A DNA stretch of 64,000 nt from an uncultured Sulfitobacter sp. (lineage in GTDB: Bacteria; Pseudomonadota; Alphaproteobacteria; Rhodobacterales; Rhodobacteraceae), in the NCBI GenBank assembly GCA_938003685.1, contig CALKXT010000041.1:1-64000 (forward strand). Direction: 5' to 3'. A program made the translations under genes and the position numbers. Of the stretch, positions 9,609 through 18,086 are shown one piece after another (the first letter of the stretch is position 1; every line of letters starts with the position of its first letter). The notes beneath the pieces are model-generated. The model was given only the letters and a program-made list of their open reading frames with translations, made no database searches and was not told where the DNA came from.

Positions 9609-10571
9609 ATGAAGCGTTTTGCAGTTAGAAGTCTGATCGGGATTGCCTTTTTGATTCTCGGCACAACTATTGCTTGGTTCTCCATACCAAACACAATCGC
9701 AACAGGCTTGTTGAAGCTGAACAATATGTCGGCTGGCCTCACATCGAAAATAGTTTCTACTAAAATTGGTGATATTCATTATCTCGAAGGGGGCGACGGC
9801 GAAACCATCGTCATGATCCATGGAATTTACGCACGCAAAGAACATTGGGTTGATTTGGCGCGACAGCTTATCGACGATTATCATGTGATTGCGATTGATT
9901 TGCCAGGTTTTGGTGACAACGCCAAGCGCCCTGATGCGGACTACCAGATTGACCAACAGCAAGAAAATTTGCTTGCCGTTTTAGGTGCGCTAGAGTTGGA
10001 AAACGTCCATATAGCTGCAAATTCTATGGGAGCTTATGTGTCTGCGCTCTTGGCTGACGTACACCCTGAACTGGTGTCCAGTCTTGCATTTGTCGGCAGT
10101 CCGCTAGGGGTGCCAACCTTGGTCAAAAGCGATATGGAAATCGCTATTGAAGATGGTCACATTCCTTTGTTGATTAAAACCGAAGCGGATTTCCATGCGC
10201 GCAACAAATGGTTGTCGCCCAAGACCATTTATGTACCTGGACCAATCTATAACAGCTGGATGGAAAGCGAAGTCGCCACAGCTGACAAAAATGTCCAGAT
10301 TTGGAATTCCGTTCACACTCAATCGACCGCTCCCACCGTCTTGGACTTGGCACCTTCTTTGGTCATGCCGTCCCTAATTCTCTGGTGTCGCTCTGATAGG
10401 ATTTTTCATGTTAGCGGGGCAGGGCTGCTTGACCAAAAATTACCAAATTCAACGCTCGCCATTCTTGATGATTGTGGCCACCTGCCAATGCTGGATCAGC
10501 CAGATTTGGTGGCCAAAGCATATGCCAAATTCCTTGGAAATATCAGGTCAACTGCAGCGCAACAGCCGTGA
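9609..10571 (+). CDS. Alpha/beta hydrolase
   Basis: VMIHGIYARKEHW, VIAIDLPGFGDN, nucleophile elbow AANSMGAYVS, C-terminal DDCGHLPMLDQPD. Confidence 0.85.
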   Translation: MKRFAVRSLIGIAFLILGTTIAWFSIPNTIATGLLKLNNMSAGLTSKIVSTKIGDIHYLEGGDGETIVMIHGIYARKEHWVDLARQLIDDYHVIAIDLPGFGDNAKRPDADYQIDQQQENLLAVLGALELENVHIAANSMGAYVSALLADVHPELVSSLAFVGSPLGVPTLVKSDMEIAIEDGHIPLLIKTEADFHARNKWLSPKTIYVPGPIYNSWMESEVATADKNVQIWNSVHTQSTAPTVLDLAPSLVMPSLILWCRSDRIFHVSGAGLLDQKLPNSTLAILDDCGHLPMLDQPDLVAKAYAKFLGNIRSTAAQQP

Positions 10572-10637
10572 TGACGTTCGCTACGACTTCTAACGCGGAA
10601 TAAAAGAGCGCAATATCTCATAGACAGAAAGGCAATT

Positions 10638-11267
10638 ATGAAAACCACCAGTACTTTGCCGTCGCTTTTTGGGGCGTCCACTTTTGTCCTACTGATTTCG
10701 GGGGTTTTACTGCCCGAAGTCATCAGCTTTTTCAGGTCCGACTATAGCTCAATTGCGAACTATATCAGCGAACTTGGAGCGAAAGAGGCTGATTATGCTC
10801 TTGTCATAAACATCTTTGGTTTTCTGCCAACTGCTCTCTGCAGTGCCATTGCACTTATGTGTCTGTGGGGGCTGCCATTCGTGAATAACATGGCCAAAGC
10901 TGGGCTTGTCTTATGGGGCATTGGGTTGTCTGTTGGATATCTCGGCGCGTTCGTCTTTCCCTGCGATTACGGGTGTCCATTTGAAGGCAGTTCGCGTCAA
11001 TTGATCCACAACCTTTTCGGACTTGTCGCATATCCAGTCGGAACGCTAGGACTCTTGTTGCTCGCAAAAGGTTTAAAGAAGAATTCGATCAACGTAGCAT
11101 CAAAGCTTGTGTTTATGGTGGCGATCCTGACCGCGATTGGCTTTGTGATGATGTTGCACCCCGAACAGGCTGATATACGTGGTTTTTGGCAAAGGCTGGC
11201 TGATTACTCAATGTTTATACTCATTGTGAGCCTAGGGCGACTTATGTCTCACCCCGCCAAAGCATGA
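10638..11267 (+). CDS. DUF998-like multi-pass membrane protein
   Basis: About 6 TM segments, SSIANYISELGA and HNLFGLVAYPVGTLGLLLLA pattern. Confidence 0.65.
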   Translation: MKTTSTLPSLFGASTFVLLISGVLLPEVISFFRSDYSSIANYISELGAKEADYALVINIFGFLPTALCSAIALMCLWGLPFVNNMAKAGLVLWGIGLSVGYLGAFVFPCDYGCPFEGSSRQLIHNLFGLVAYPVGTLGLLLLAKGLKKNSINVASKLVFMVAILTAIGFVMMLHPEQADIRGFWQRLADYSMFILIVSLGRLMSHPAKA

Positions 11268-11545
11268 TCTGCCCTATCTTAGGCAAGACGACTTCTTAAT
11301 CTGCAAGAGAGCGCCTTTGGCGCGCCCGAAGCGAATTTCAGCTTTGTTAAATTTTACTTCCTAGACACTTTACAACGGCTAAGGCTGAATGGACCCTTTA
11401 GTATCCGGCTAAAGATCCTGATCAACCGTGATCCAGACATCGCCCTCGTCATGGACATTAATTTCTGCGAACAATGCACTCGTCGTATTTTCGACCACTG
11501 CACTACGGATCAACAGAGTCGTCTCAGACGCAAAGGATTTAAGCG

Positions 11546-12715
11546 ATGATCGATATCGAAAAAGCCCGTTTGGACACCCCGAGCTGTGAAAACGTGCTGC
11601 ATTTTAACAACGCTGGTTCGTCGCTTATGCCGGTGCCAGTTTTTAACGCGCTCCAACGTGTGCTGCGTGATGAATATGAGGTCGGTGGATATGAGGCTGC
11701 AAGGCGGGCAGAGGACGATCTGCAAGCTTTCTATATGGAGTTTGCCGGCCTTTTGAATGCCGAACCGGACGAGATCGCATTTGTCGAGAATGCAACCCGC
11801 GCATGGGATATGGCATTCTACGGTTTGCATCTAAAGCCGGGAGATAGGGTTATTACCCACGCATCCGAATATGCGTCTAATTACCTCGCGCTTTTACATC
11901 AATCACGTCGACTTGGCTTTGAAATTGACATCGTGGCTTCGGATCAATCGGGGCAGATCGATGTTGACGCGTTGGACAATATGATCGGAGCAAATACAAA
12001 ACTAATCGCGATCACACATGTTCCAACGCAAGGTGGCTTAGTGAACCCTGCCGCAGAGGTAGGGAAAATTGCGCAAAAACATGGCGTTCTTTATTTGCTG
12101 GATGCGTGCCAATCCGTTGGTCAAATTAATGTTGATGTCGCTGAAATCGGGTGTGATATTCTGTCGGGCACAGGACGCAAGTTTCTACGCGGTCCAAGAG
12201 GCACGGGGTTTCTGTACGTCCGCAGAGGGATCATCGACCAGATAGACCCACCCTTCATTGATCTTTTTTCTGCCAAGTGGACTGAGGCGAACAGTTTTAC
12301 ATTAGTTGATGGTGCAAAACGATTTGAAAACTGGGAAAGCTTTGTTGCGGGCCGCGTTGGTTTGATGGAAGCTGTTCGGTATGCACGAAACATCGGGCTT
12401 GCCAACATTGAGGCCCGCGTGAGTGCGCTTGGGCAAGACCTGCGTGATGCGCTTTTGGAGGTGAAAGGTGTATCAGTGCATGATCTTGGTCTGAAGAAAT
12501 GCGGGATTGTCACGTTCAAGAAAGATGGGATCGACCCCGCACTCATGGGGGACACCCTTCGGGGCGACGGAATCAACGTGTCTACTTCTCAAATGACCTC
12601 GGCGCGCCTTGATCTTGAGCCACGCGACCTCAAGGCTTTGACGCGGGCATCCGTTCATTACTTCAACACGCAAGATGAGATTACTCGATTTGTTGAGGCT
12701 GTGAAAAAGGCATAA
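11546..12715 (+). CDS. Aminotransferase class V-fold PLP-dependent enzyme
   Basis: LHFNNAGSSLMP, NATRAWDMA, LLDACQSVGQINVDVAEIGCDILSGTGRKFLRGPRGTGFLYVRR (PLP lysine region). Confidence 0.88.
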   Translation: MIDIEKARLDTPSCENVLHFNNAGSSLMPVPVFNALQRVLRDEYEVGGYEAARRAEDDLQAFYMEFAGLLNAEPDEIAFVENATRAWDMAFYGLHLKPGDRVITHASEYASNYLALLHQSRRLGFEIDIVASDQSGQIDVDALDNMIGANTKLIAITHVPTQGGLVNPAAEVGKIAQKHGVLYLLDACQSVGQINVDVAEIGCDILSGTGRKFLRGPRGTGFLYVRRGIIDQIDPPFIDLFSAKWTEANSFTLVDGAKRFENWESFVAGRVGLMEAVRYARNIGLANIEARVSALGQDLRDALLEVKGVSVHDLGLKKCGIVTFKKDGIDPALMGDTLRGDGINVSTSQMTSARLDLEPRDLKALTRASVHYFNTQDEITRFVEAVKKA

Positions 12716-13116
12716 AAGAAAATAGACGGTAGAGCCCCTTTTGCAAAGGACAGGCAAGGCCTTGCGCGCCGATCGTGTGATCGGTCAACAGTATTGCGCG
12801 TAAAACAGTACGGATAATGTCAGGCCTATCCAACCAAGGGTTCCCTGACGGACTGTGTTGATCAACATTATCCTCTCTCAGGTGTAAGGACTTATGTGGT
12901 GTGATACGATGTGCGTCTCTATCAGATCAAAATGATGAATTTTTGGAGTTAATGAAATTACGTGACAAAACGTGATGCTCGGTCTAAATTCAACCTATTA
13001 GAGATATATACCTAAGCGGAAATTTTTTATCCGTGCGTAACTCACGAAACGATAAGCATATAATTTAACGATTTTAGACGGTTATTTTAGCACAAGAATT
13101 TTGGGGAGATTAGACC

Positions 13117-15081
13117 GTGAGTCTATTTGACTACCCACGCATTAATTTTACGGGGACTTTGACCCTTAACCCCGGTACGGCCAATAACGATGATTACTCT
13201 GGACGCTGGCATGATCCAACAAACGGGGCAAACCTTGCGCTAATCGATTCAGCAACGGTTCAACCTATTACCAATGGGTTAAGCGACACGGAGTTTCTGG
13301 ATTGGCTTCAAAAAGAGCATACCTTTGAGCCGACAAATGGTACTGGATCGCCGCGTAAATTCATTCCTGCCGAATGGAACTATTACGGCAATATGAGCTC
13401 TAAAACGCTGGCACAGATCACGGGTGTTCAGACGGATGCGCAAAGTACTGCGACCACGGATGCTGCTTATAGCCAGTTGATCGGTAAACCAATAAACATG
13501 TCGGGAAATATCACAGACGTGAATTCCGAAGGTTCGCCTCCCGGCACTCAATTTTTCCTCAATCATTTTTCGCTCAAGGCGGGTGATATCGAAATATCTG
13601 GCACGCCCGATAAGGCTGCGTGTCAGTGGATCAACTTCGCCCGAAACGTAAACATGCAAGGCGATGCTGGCGCTGGCGGGTATATGTATCACGTCATTAG
13701 GGACGGCACGGTCAAACTGCCGGGTTTTGAAGATCAGAACCCGATTGGCATGGTGTTGCGGTACTATGTGTATGCCAAGCACAATTCGTTAGGTAACTCT
13801 GCTGATATTCTGGACCGGTATGCTGAAAAAAAGACAAACCCAGCCGACTTTCAGATCACTGGCACTCTTGCGCCATTGTTTGCGCATGAGACCAGTCTTA
13901 CTGGCCCGGTTGGACGTTTACTGGCCTGTGATGTGCCTAATATTGATGTGCCCGAGGGCAAACGGAACAATACTTCGAATGGAAAGCTGGCTCTTGCCCC
14001 GGCGGTTGTATCTTGCACGGATGACTTGATCAGTGTTGATTTTATGGGCAGTTTTCCTGAGGAAATGGTAGGCACCTTCCCGTCACAACCAGCCATCAAC
14101 GATCCTGCTTGGGACAAGCCGACCCTAAAGAATCCCAAGTTTATCTTTGGTGATGTGATGCTGACTTTGATCAGCGGGTCTGACCGCGTCGACATTGCGA
14201 ATGTCCCATATCAAGATACCGCAGCTGGAAATGCCCGAGGGTGGCTATTTGATTTTGATATATCCAGCAATGAGGCAGCGACCAAAATGTTGGCCGACCC
14301 GGATGCTATTTTTAGCCTCAATAGCGCGGCCTATGGTGACGTTTTGCAAGAAACGGATTATTATTTCGTAACCAATCAGCAAGCGGTTTATGCGGAGCAG
14401 GGCGATACGACGGATACCTATGTGAACCAAGGCCTGCCCAGAGAAACGGCTGAATTCTCAGTTTACCATCGGGGTAAACAGCTTTCGGCGGCAGATACAC
14501 CCCCGGTCACCGTGTGGGGTTACAAGGCCACACCACTTGGCGATTCCGGCGCGCGCACTGTGCTGTATGAGAATTTCGATCCCGGTGCGCCTTTGTCGCT
14601 TCATCCGCCACTCGCCAAAGATTTTTTCCAGCCCGGCACATATTACCTGACCTTTGGCGTCGAGGGCGCAACAGGTCCTACATCGGGTGATCCGCCTGAT
14701 ACCTATGCCAAATACATCGATGCGCCGTTTACCGTGCTGACCAACCGGACCGGTATCAGTATCCGCGTCTTACCAAACGAGGATTTCAGCGATTATTTGA
14801 TCCAAGGGAAAACGGGGCTGATCACAAAACCTGATGTGACGTTTGATTTCGTATATCAAAACACGCTGCGCACCTATGACCTATTGTTTCCAGCCATGCA
14901 TGCGGTTTTCCCACTTAGCAACGAGAGTGTGATTGGCGCAATGGCGCAAAGTATCCTGCAGCGTACCGACCTTAATTTATGGGGAAATACTGGTTTCATG
15001 CCGATCACACGCGATATGTCAGAAAGCCGGCGTGCGCTGCTGCAAGCGTGGTGTCGTGGGGTTTTAGAAAAGAAGTCATAG
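13117..15081 (+). CDS. VioB/RebD N-terminal-domain-like protein, paralog A (stand-alone)
   Basis: N-terminus MSLFDYPRINFTGTLTLNPGTANND resembles VioB MSILDFPRIHFRG...NAPTANRD (recalled). C-terminus RVLPNEDF...YDLLFPAMHAVFPLS...FMPITRDMSESRRALLQAWC. Paralogous to the ORF at 18083. Confidence 0.65.
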   Translation: MSLFDYPRINFTGTLTLNPGTANNDDYSGRWHDPTNGANLALIDSATVQPITNGLSDTEFLDWLQKEHTFEPTNGTGSPRKFIPAEWNYYGNMSSKTLAQITGVQTDAQSTATTDAAYSQLIGKPINMSGNITDVNSEGSPPGTQFFLNHFSLKAGDIEISGTPDKAACQWINFARNVNMQGDAGAGGYMYHVIRDGTVKLPGFEDQNPIGMVLRYYVYAKHNSLGNSADILDRYAEKKTNPADFQITGTLAPLFAHETSLTGPVGRLLACDVPNIDVPEGKRNNTSNGKLALAPAVVSCTDDLISVDFMGSFPEEMVGTFPSQPAINDPAWDKPTLKNPKFIFGDVMLTLISGSDRVDIANVPYQDTAAGNARGWLFDFDISSNEAATKMLADPDAIFSLNSAAYGDVLQETDYYFVTNQQAVYAEQGDTTDTYVNQGLPRETAEFSVYHRGKQLSAADTPPVTVWGYKATPLGDSGARTVLYENFDPGAPLSLHPPLAKDFFQPGTYYLTFGVEGATGPTSGDPPDTYAKYIDAPFTVLTNRTGISIRVLPNEDFSDYLIQGKTGLITKPDVTFDFVYQNTLRTYDLLFPAMHAVFPLSNESVIGAMAQSILQRTDLNLWGNTGFMPITRDMSESRRALLQAWCRGVLEKKS

Positions 15082-15182
15082 ATTTCGGGAGCGATCAAAA
15101 TTGGGGTGCTGTTAACTGAATTTAACCAACGGCATGCCTGAGGAAATAAGACGAATTAATTAATATTATAAAGGATTTTGAC

Positions 15183-16529
15183 ATGATTTACGCTAAACAA
15201 GTAACCGGAATGGCGGCGTGTACCGTCGCGTTTTTGGGTTTAAGTGCCGCACCAAGTTTCGCGGATGGTGCATGTGTTGCCCCGTCCAGTTGGACATCGC
15301 ATGATGCGGTACCAGCCCCCGACAATTCAATTGCACCACAAACAAATTGTGATTTCCATGTTTGGTCGTGGAACACGTTTCTTTGGATGACGCAGCCGGA
15401 CAGTGACGGCGACCTACGGTTCCAGAACTTTGCGACACTTGATGAACTCTTTGATCCGGCCCCGATGAAGACTGAATTCAGTGCGCTTTCGCTTGATAAA
15501 TCGTTTGTTCTGGCACCGCGTGCGCTCAAGCCCCAAGCGTTATCAGAAGATGCTTTGCTGGCGCTTGAACCCACCAAAACCAATAAGGCGGCTCTTGCGA
15601 GTGTACAGGATATTGGAGAGATTAATCAGGCAGGATCTGCGGGCGTTTTGGTGCGGCGTGGTGCAGATGACCCAACCAGCGGCCGCGCGGTTTATTATTC
15701 ATTGAATGTTGACCCAGTGTACTACAATTTTGTTCGAGAAAATAAATACTACGATGTTGCGACATACTTGGCAGCACCTGATGATACGAACTTTGCTGTT
15801 GGTTCTGCCGAATTCAAATATTCATGGATGGTCGTTGAAGATGGCGAAGATGTCAGCGATTTCTTTACTGTTGATGCGGAAATTGTCCAGCTTACCACCA
15901 ACAAAGACGGTCAGGTTGTGCCCGACCCCACAAAACTGATCCCTGCAACGGTTGCCTTGGTTGGCATTCATGTGGTCGGTGTGGTTGAGGATCACCCGGA
16001 ATTCATCTGGGCAACATTCGAGCACAAATCAAACTCACCTGACCTTCCTCATGGGATGGACCCTAAGTCTACAGACCCAGTGAGCAGCGAGGATTGGACG
16101 TTTTACGCAGCAAATACGCCTGCCAAAGACAGCAATCTAATTGATGACACCAATAACCTTAAATTCGCGGACGAAAGCGCGCAAACGCTTGAGCCTGTGG
16201 TCAATGTGTTTCGCGAATATGCGTGGGGGACCGACCTTGATGACCCCTCTGGTCCGGCCAACGCCGCTAACATTCAGTCGCTTAATCAAAGTGTGCTTTC
16301 AGGCACTTTGTCGGGGGATTCCGTTTGGAATAACTACCACTTGATTGGTGCAGTTTGGGGTGATGGTGACCTTCAGCCCAAGTCCATTGTCACGCCTATC
16401 GGTTCGACGAAACTGTCCAACTCCACGTTGGAGACATTTACCCAGCAGTACAGCCAATGTTTCTCGTGTCACACGACCTACAACAAGAACATGGATATCA
16501 GCCACATCATGAAACAGCACGCTGAGTGA
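15183..16529 (+). CDS. Secreted c-type cytochrome-family protein (single C-terminal CxxCH)
   Basis: Signal peptide MIYAKQVTGMAACTVAFLGLSAAPSFA. C-terminal haem motif QCFSCHTTYNKNM. Confidence 0.65.
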   Translation: MIYAKQVTGMAACTVAFLGLSAAPSFADGACVAPSSWTSHDAVPAPDNSIAPQTNCDFHVWSWNTFLWMTQPDSDGDLRFQNFATLDELFDPAPMKTEFSALSLDKSFVLAPRALKPQALSEDALLALEPTKTNKAALASVQDIGEINQAGSAGVLVRRGADDPTSGRAVYYSLNVDPVYYNFVRENKYYDVATYLAAPDDTNFAVGSAEFKYSWMVVEDGEDVSDFFTVDAEIVQLTTNKDGQVVPDPTKLIPATVALVGIHVVGVVEDHPEFIWATFEHKSNSPDLPHGMDPKSTDPVSSEDWTFYAANTPAKDSNLIDDTNNLKFADESAQTLEPVVNVFREYAWGTDLDDPSGPANAANIQSLNQSVLSGTLSGDSVWNNYHLIGAVWGDGDLQPKSIVTPIGSTKLSNSTLETFTQQYSQCFSCHTTYNKNMDISHIMKQHAE

Positions 16530-16582
16530 TCTTTAAACAAAGCTTTTAAAACGACGAACATTTTACCAAAGGAGATACTATT

Positions 16583-16873
16583 ATGGCCGATCCAGTCAGC
16601 TATGCCAGCCAGATCAAACCACTTTTTAACCCGCAGGACATCGGTTGCATGTCGGGTATGGGCGTCAAACTTGATGACTATACTTGGATGTCTGACCCTA
16701 CTGGTGGCGCGATGGGAAGCTGCACCGATTTTCCTGATCACATGAATGGGCGTTCTGTCTATGCGAAGCTTACAGGTGAATGCCAGCCCAAGATGCCACT
16801 GGGCGGCGCACCGTGGGATCAGGCGTCTTTGGACCTCTATAACCAATGGATGCAGGACGGATTTCAGCCGTAA
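16583..16873 (+). CDS. Small cytochrome-like protein lacking CxxCH
   Basis: SYASQIKPLFNPQDIGCMSGMGVKLDDYTWM...MPLGGAPWDQASLDLYNQWMQDGFQP follows the pattern of small cytochrome-c-like domains but has CMSGM in place of CxxCH. Upstream AAAGGAG SD. Confidence 0.6.
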   Translation: MADPVSYASQIKPLFNPQDIGCMSGMGVKLDDYTWMSDPTGGAMGSCTDFPDHMNGRSVYAKLTGECQPKMPLGGAPWDQASLDLYNQWMQDGFQP

Positions 16874-17042
16874 CGCCTGATTTGTATCAAGCATCGGGTC
16901 GGCATGATCTGGATTTTTAGTGCCGGCTCGCCTTTAGCAATAACAGCTTTTTGATGTCTGATTGATGATCCAGCCAAACCCATAGGGTGTCGCGTAAGGC
17001 GCGACTGAAACGAATTTAAACAGCCAATTTGAGGGGGAAGAT

Positions 17043-18086
17043 ATGATTAAACTAAATTGGAAAGAACCGGATAGTATTGATGATGTGCGGCTGCTTGTGC
17101 AGACGGCTATTGATCTGGAGTTCTCTACTTTACCGCCTTACCTCTATGCGCTGTTTTCAATCCGACCGGAAACAAATGTTCCCGTATTTGAGCGCCTGCA
17201 CGAAGTGATCATGGAAGAAATGACTCACATGTGCTTGGCCTGTAATATCATGAACGCGATTGGCGGCAGCCCTGCAATCAATGCACCGACGTATCCCGGG
17301 CCGTTGCCGGGGGATGTTGATGCAAGTCTGACAGTTCACCTGTTGCCTTTATCCGAAGCTGCAATGCAACAAGGCATGGCCATCGAAGAGCCATCTGAAG
17401 CGATTGACCCACCTGTGCTGGCAATTGCTGCCACCGCTGAGCCGAATGTGACAATTGGCGAATATTACGAACGCTTGGATCAAGCTTTGCAAGCACTGCC
17501 AGCGTCCGCGTGGACTGCCAATCGCAATCAAGTTGATGATGCGCAGTTTTTCCCGGGCGAGATATTTGCGGTCAACACTTACGAAGATGCGCACAAGGCA
17601 ATTGATCAAATCGTTTCCGAAGGTGAAGGCACGCCAGTCAGCCCAAACTCGCCGGGCAGTCCGCTCGATTTTCGCGAAGATTTGGCGCATTATTATCGGT
17701 TCTGGGAAATCGCGCGCAATCAGGTTTTGGTCAAGGATGATAACCCTGTAGGTTTTGCGTGGGGCGCACCATTGGGCGTGGATTGGGACAATGTGTATCC
17801 TGCAATCCCTGATCCGCAATTGTATGATTTTTCAAATGAATCACAAGCGGTTCAGGTTGCGCAGATGGCGTGCAATGGGGCTTACACGGGCATGATTTAC
17901 ATGCTGAAGGATGCCTTTAATGGTGTTGTCGGTGGCATGGGCCTTGCCGTGCGGCAAATGTTCGATCTCAGAATGGCGGCCCATGCGGCGCTCAAAACGC
18001 CCCTTGCTGACGGTGTGTCCGTGGCGGGACCTGCCTTCATCGATCTTAGCAAACAACCAGCCTCAAGCGGAGGAACTCCACAATGA
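17043..18086 (+). CDS. Ferritin-like domain protein (VioB/RebD C-terminal, iminophenylpyruvate dimer synthase-type)
   Basis: LLVQTAIDLEFSTLPPYLYALFSI...LHEVIMEEMTHMCLACNIMNAIGGSP matches the VioB C-terminal ferritin-like pattern (AVDLELSVMLQYLYAAYSI...EIAHEEMIHYLVVNNLLMALG, recalled). Confidence 0.75.
   Translation: MIKLNWKEPDSIDDVRLLVQTAIDLEFSTLPPYLYALFSIRPETNVPVFERLHEVIMEEMTHMCLACNIMNAIGGSPAINAPTYPGPLPGDVDASLTVHLLPLSEAAMQQGMAIEEPSEAIDPPVLAIAATAEPNVTIGEYYERLDQALQALPASAWTANRNQVDDAQFFPGEIFAVNTYEDAHKAIDQIVSEGEGTPVSPNSPGSPLDFREDLAHYYRFWEIARNQVLVKDDNPVGFAWGAPLGVDWDNVYPAIPDPQLYDFSNESQAVQVAQMACNGAYTGMIYMLKDAFNGVVGGMGLAVRQMFDLRMAAHAALKTPLADGVSVAGPAFIDLSKQPASSGGTPQ

Noticed and set aside
11546-12715. 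Class V aminotransferase as part of the split-VioB pathway
   Set aside because: It is separated from 13117 by a ~400-bp intergenic region and nothing in the sequence links them. It could supply a keto/imino substrate, but that is speculation.
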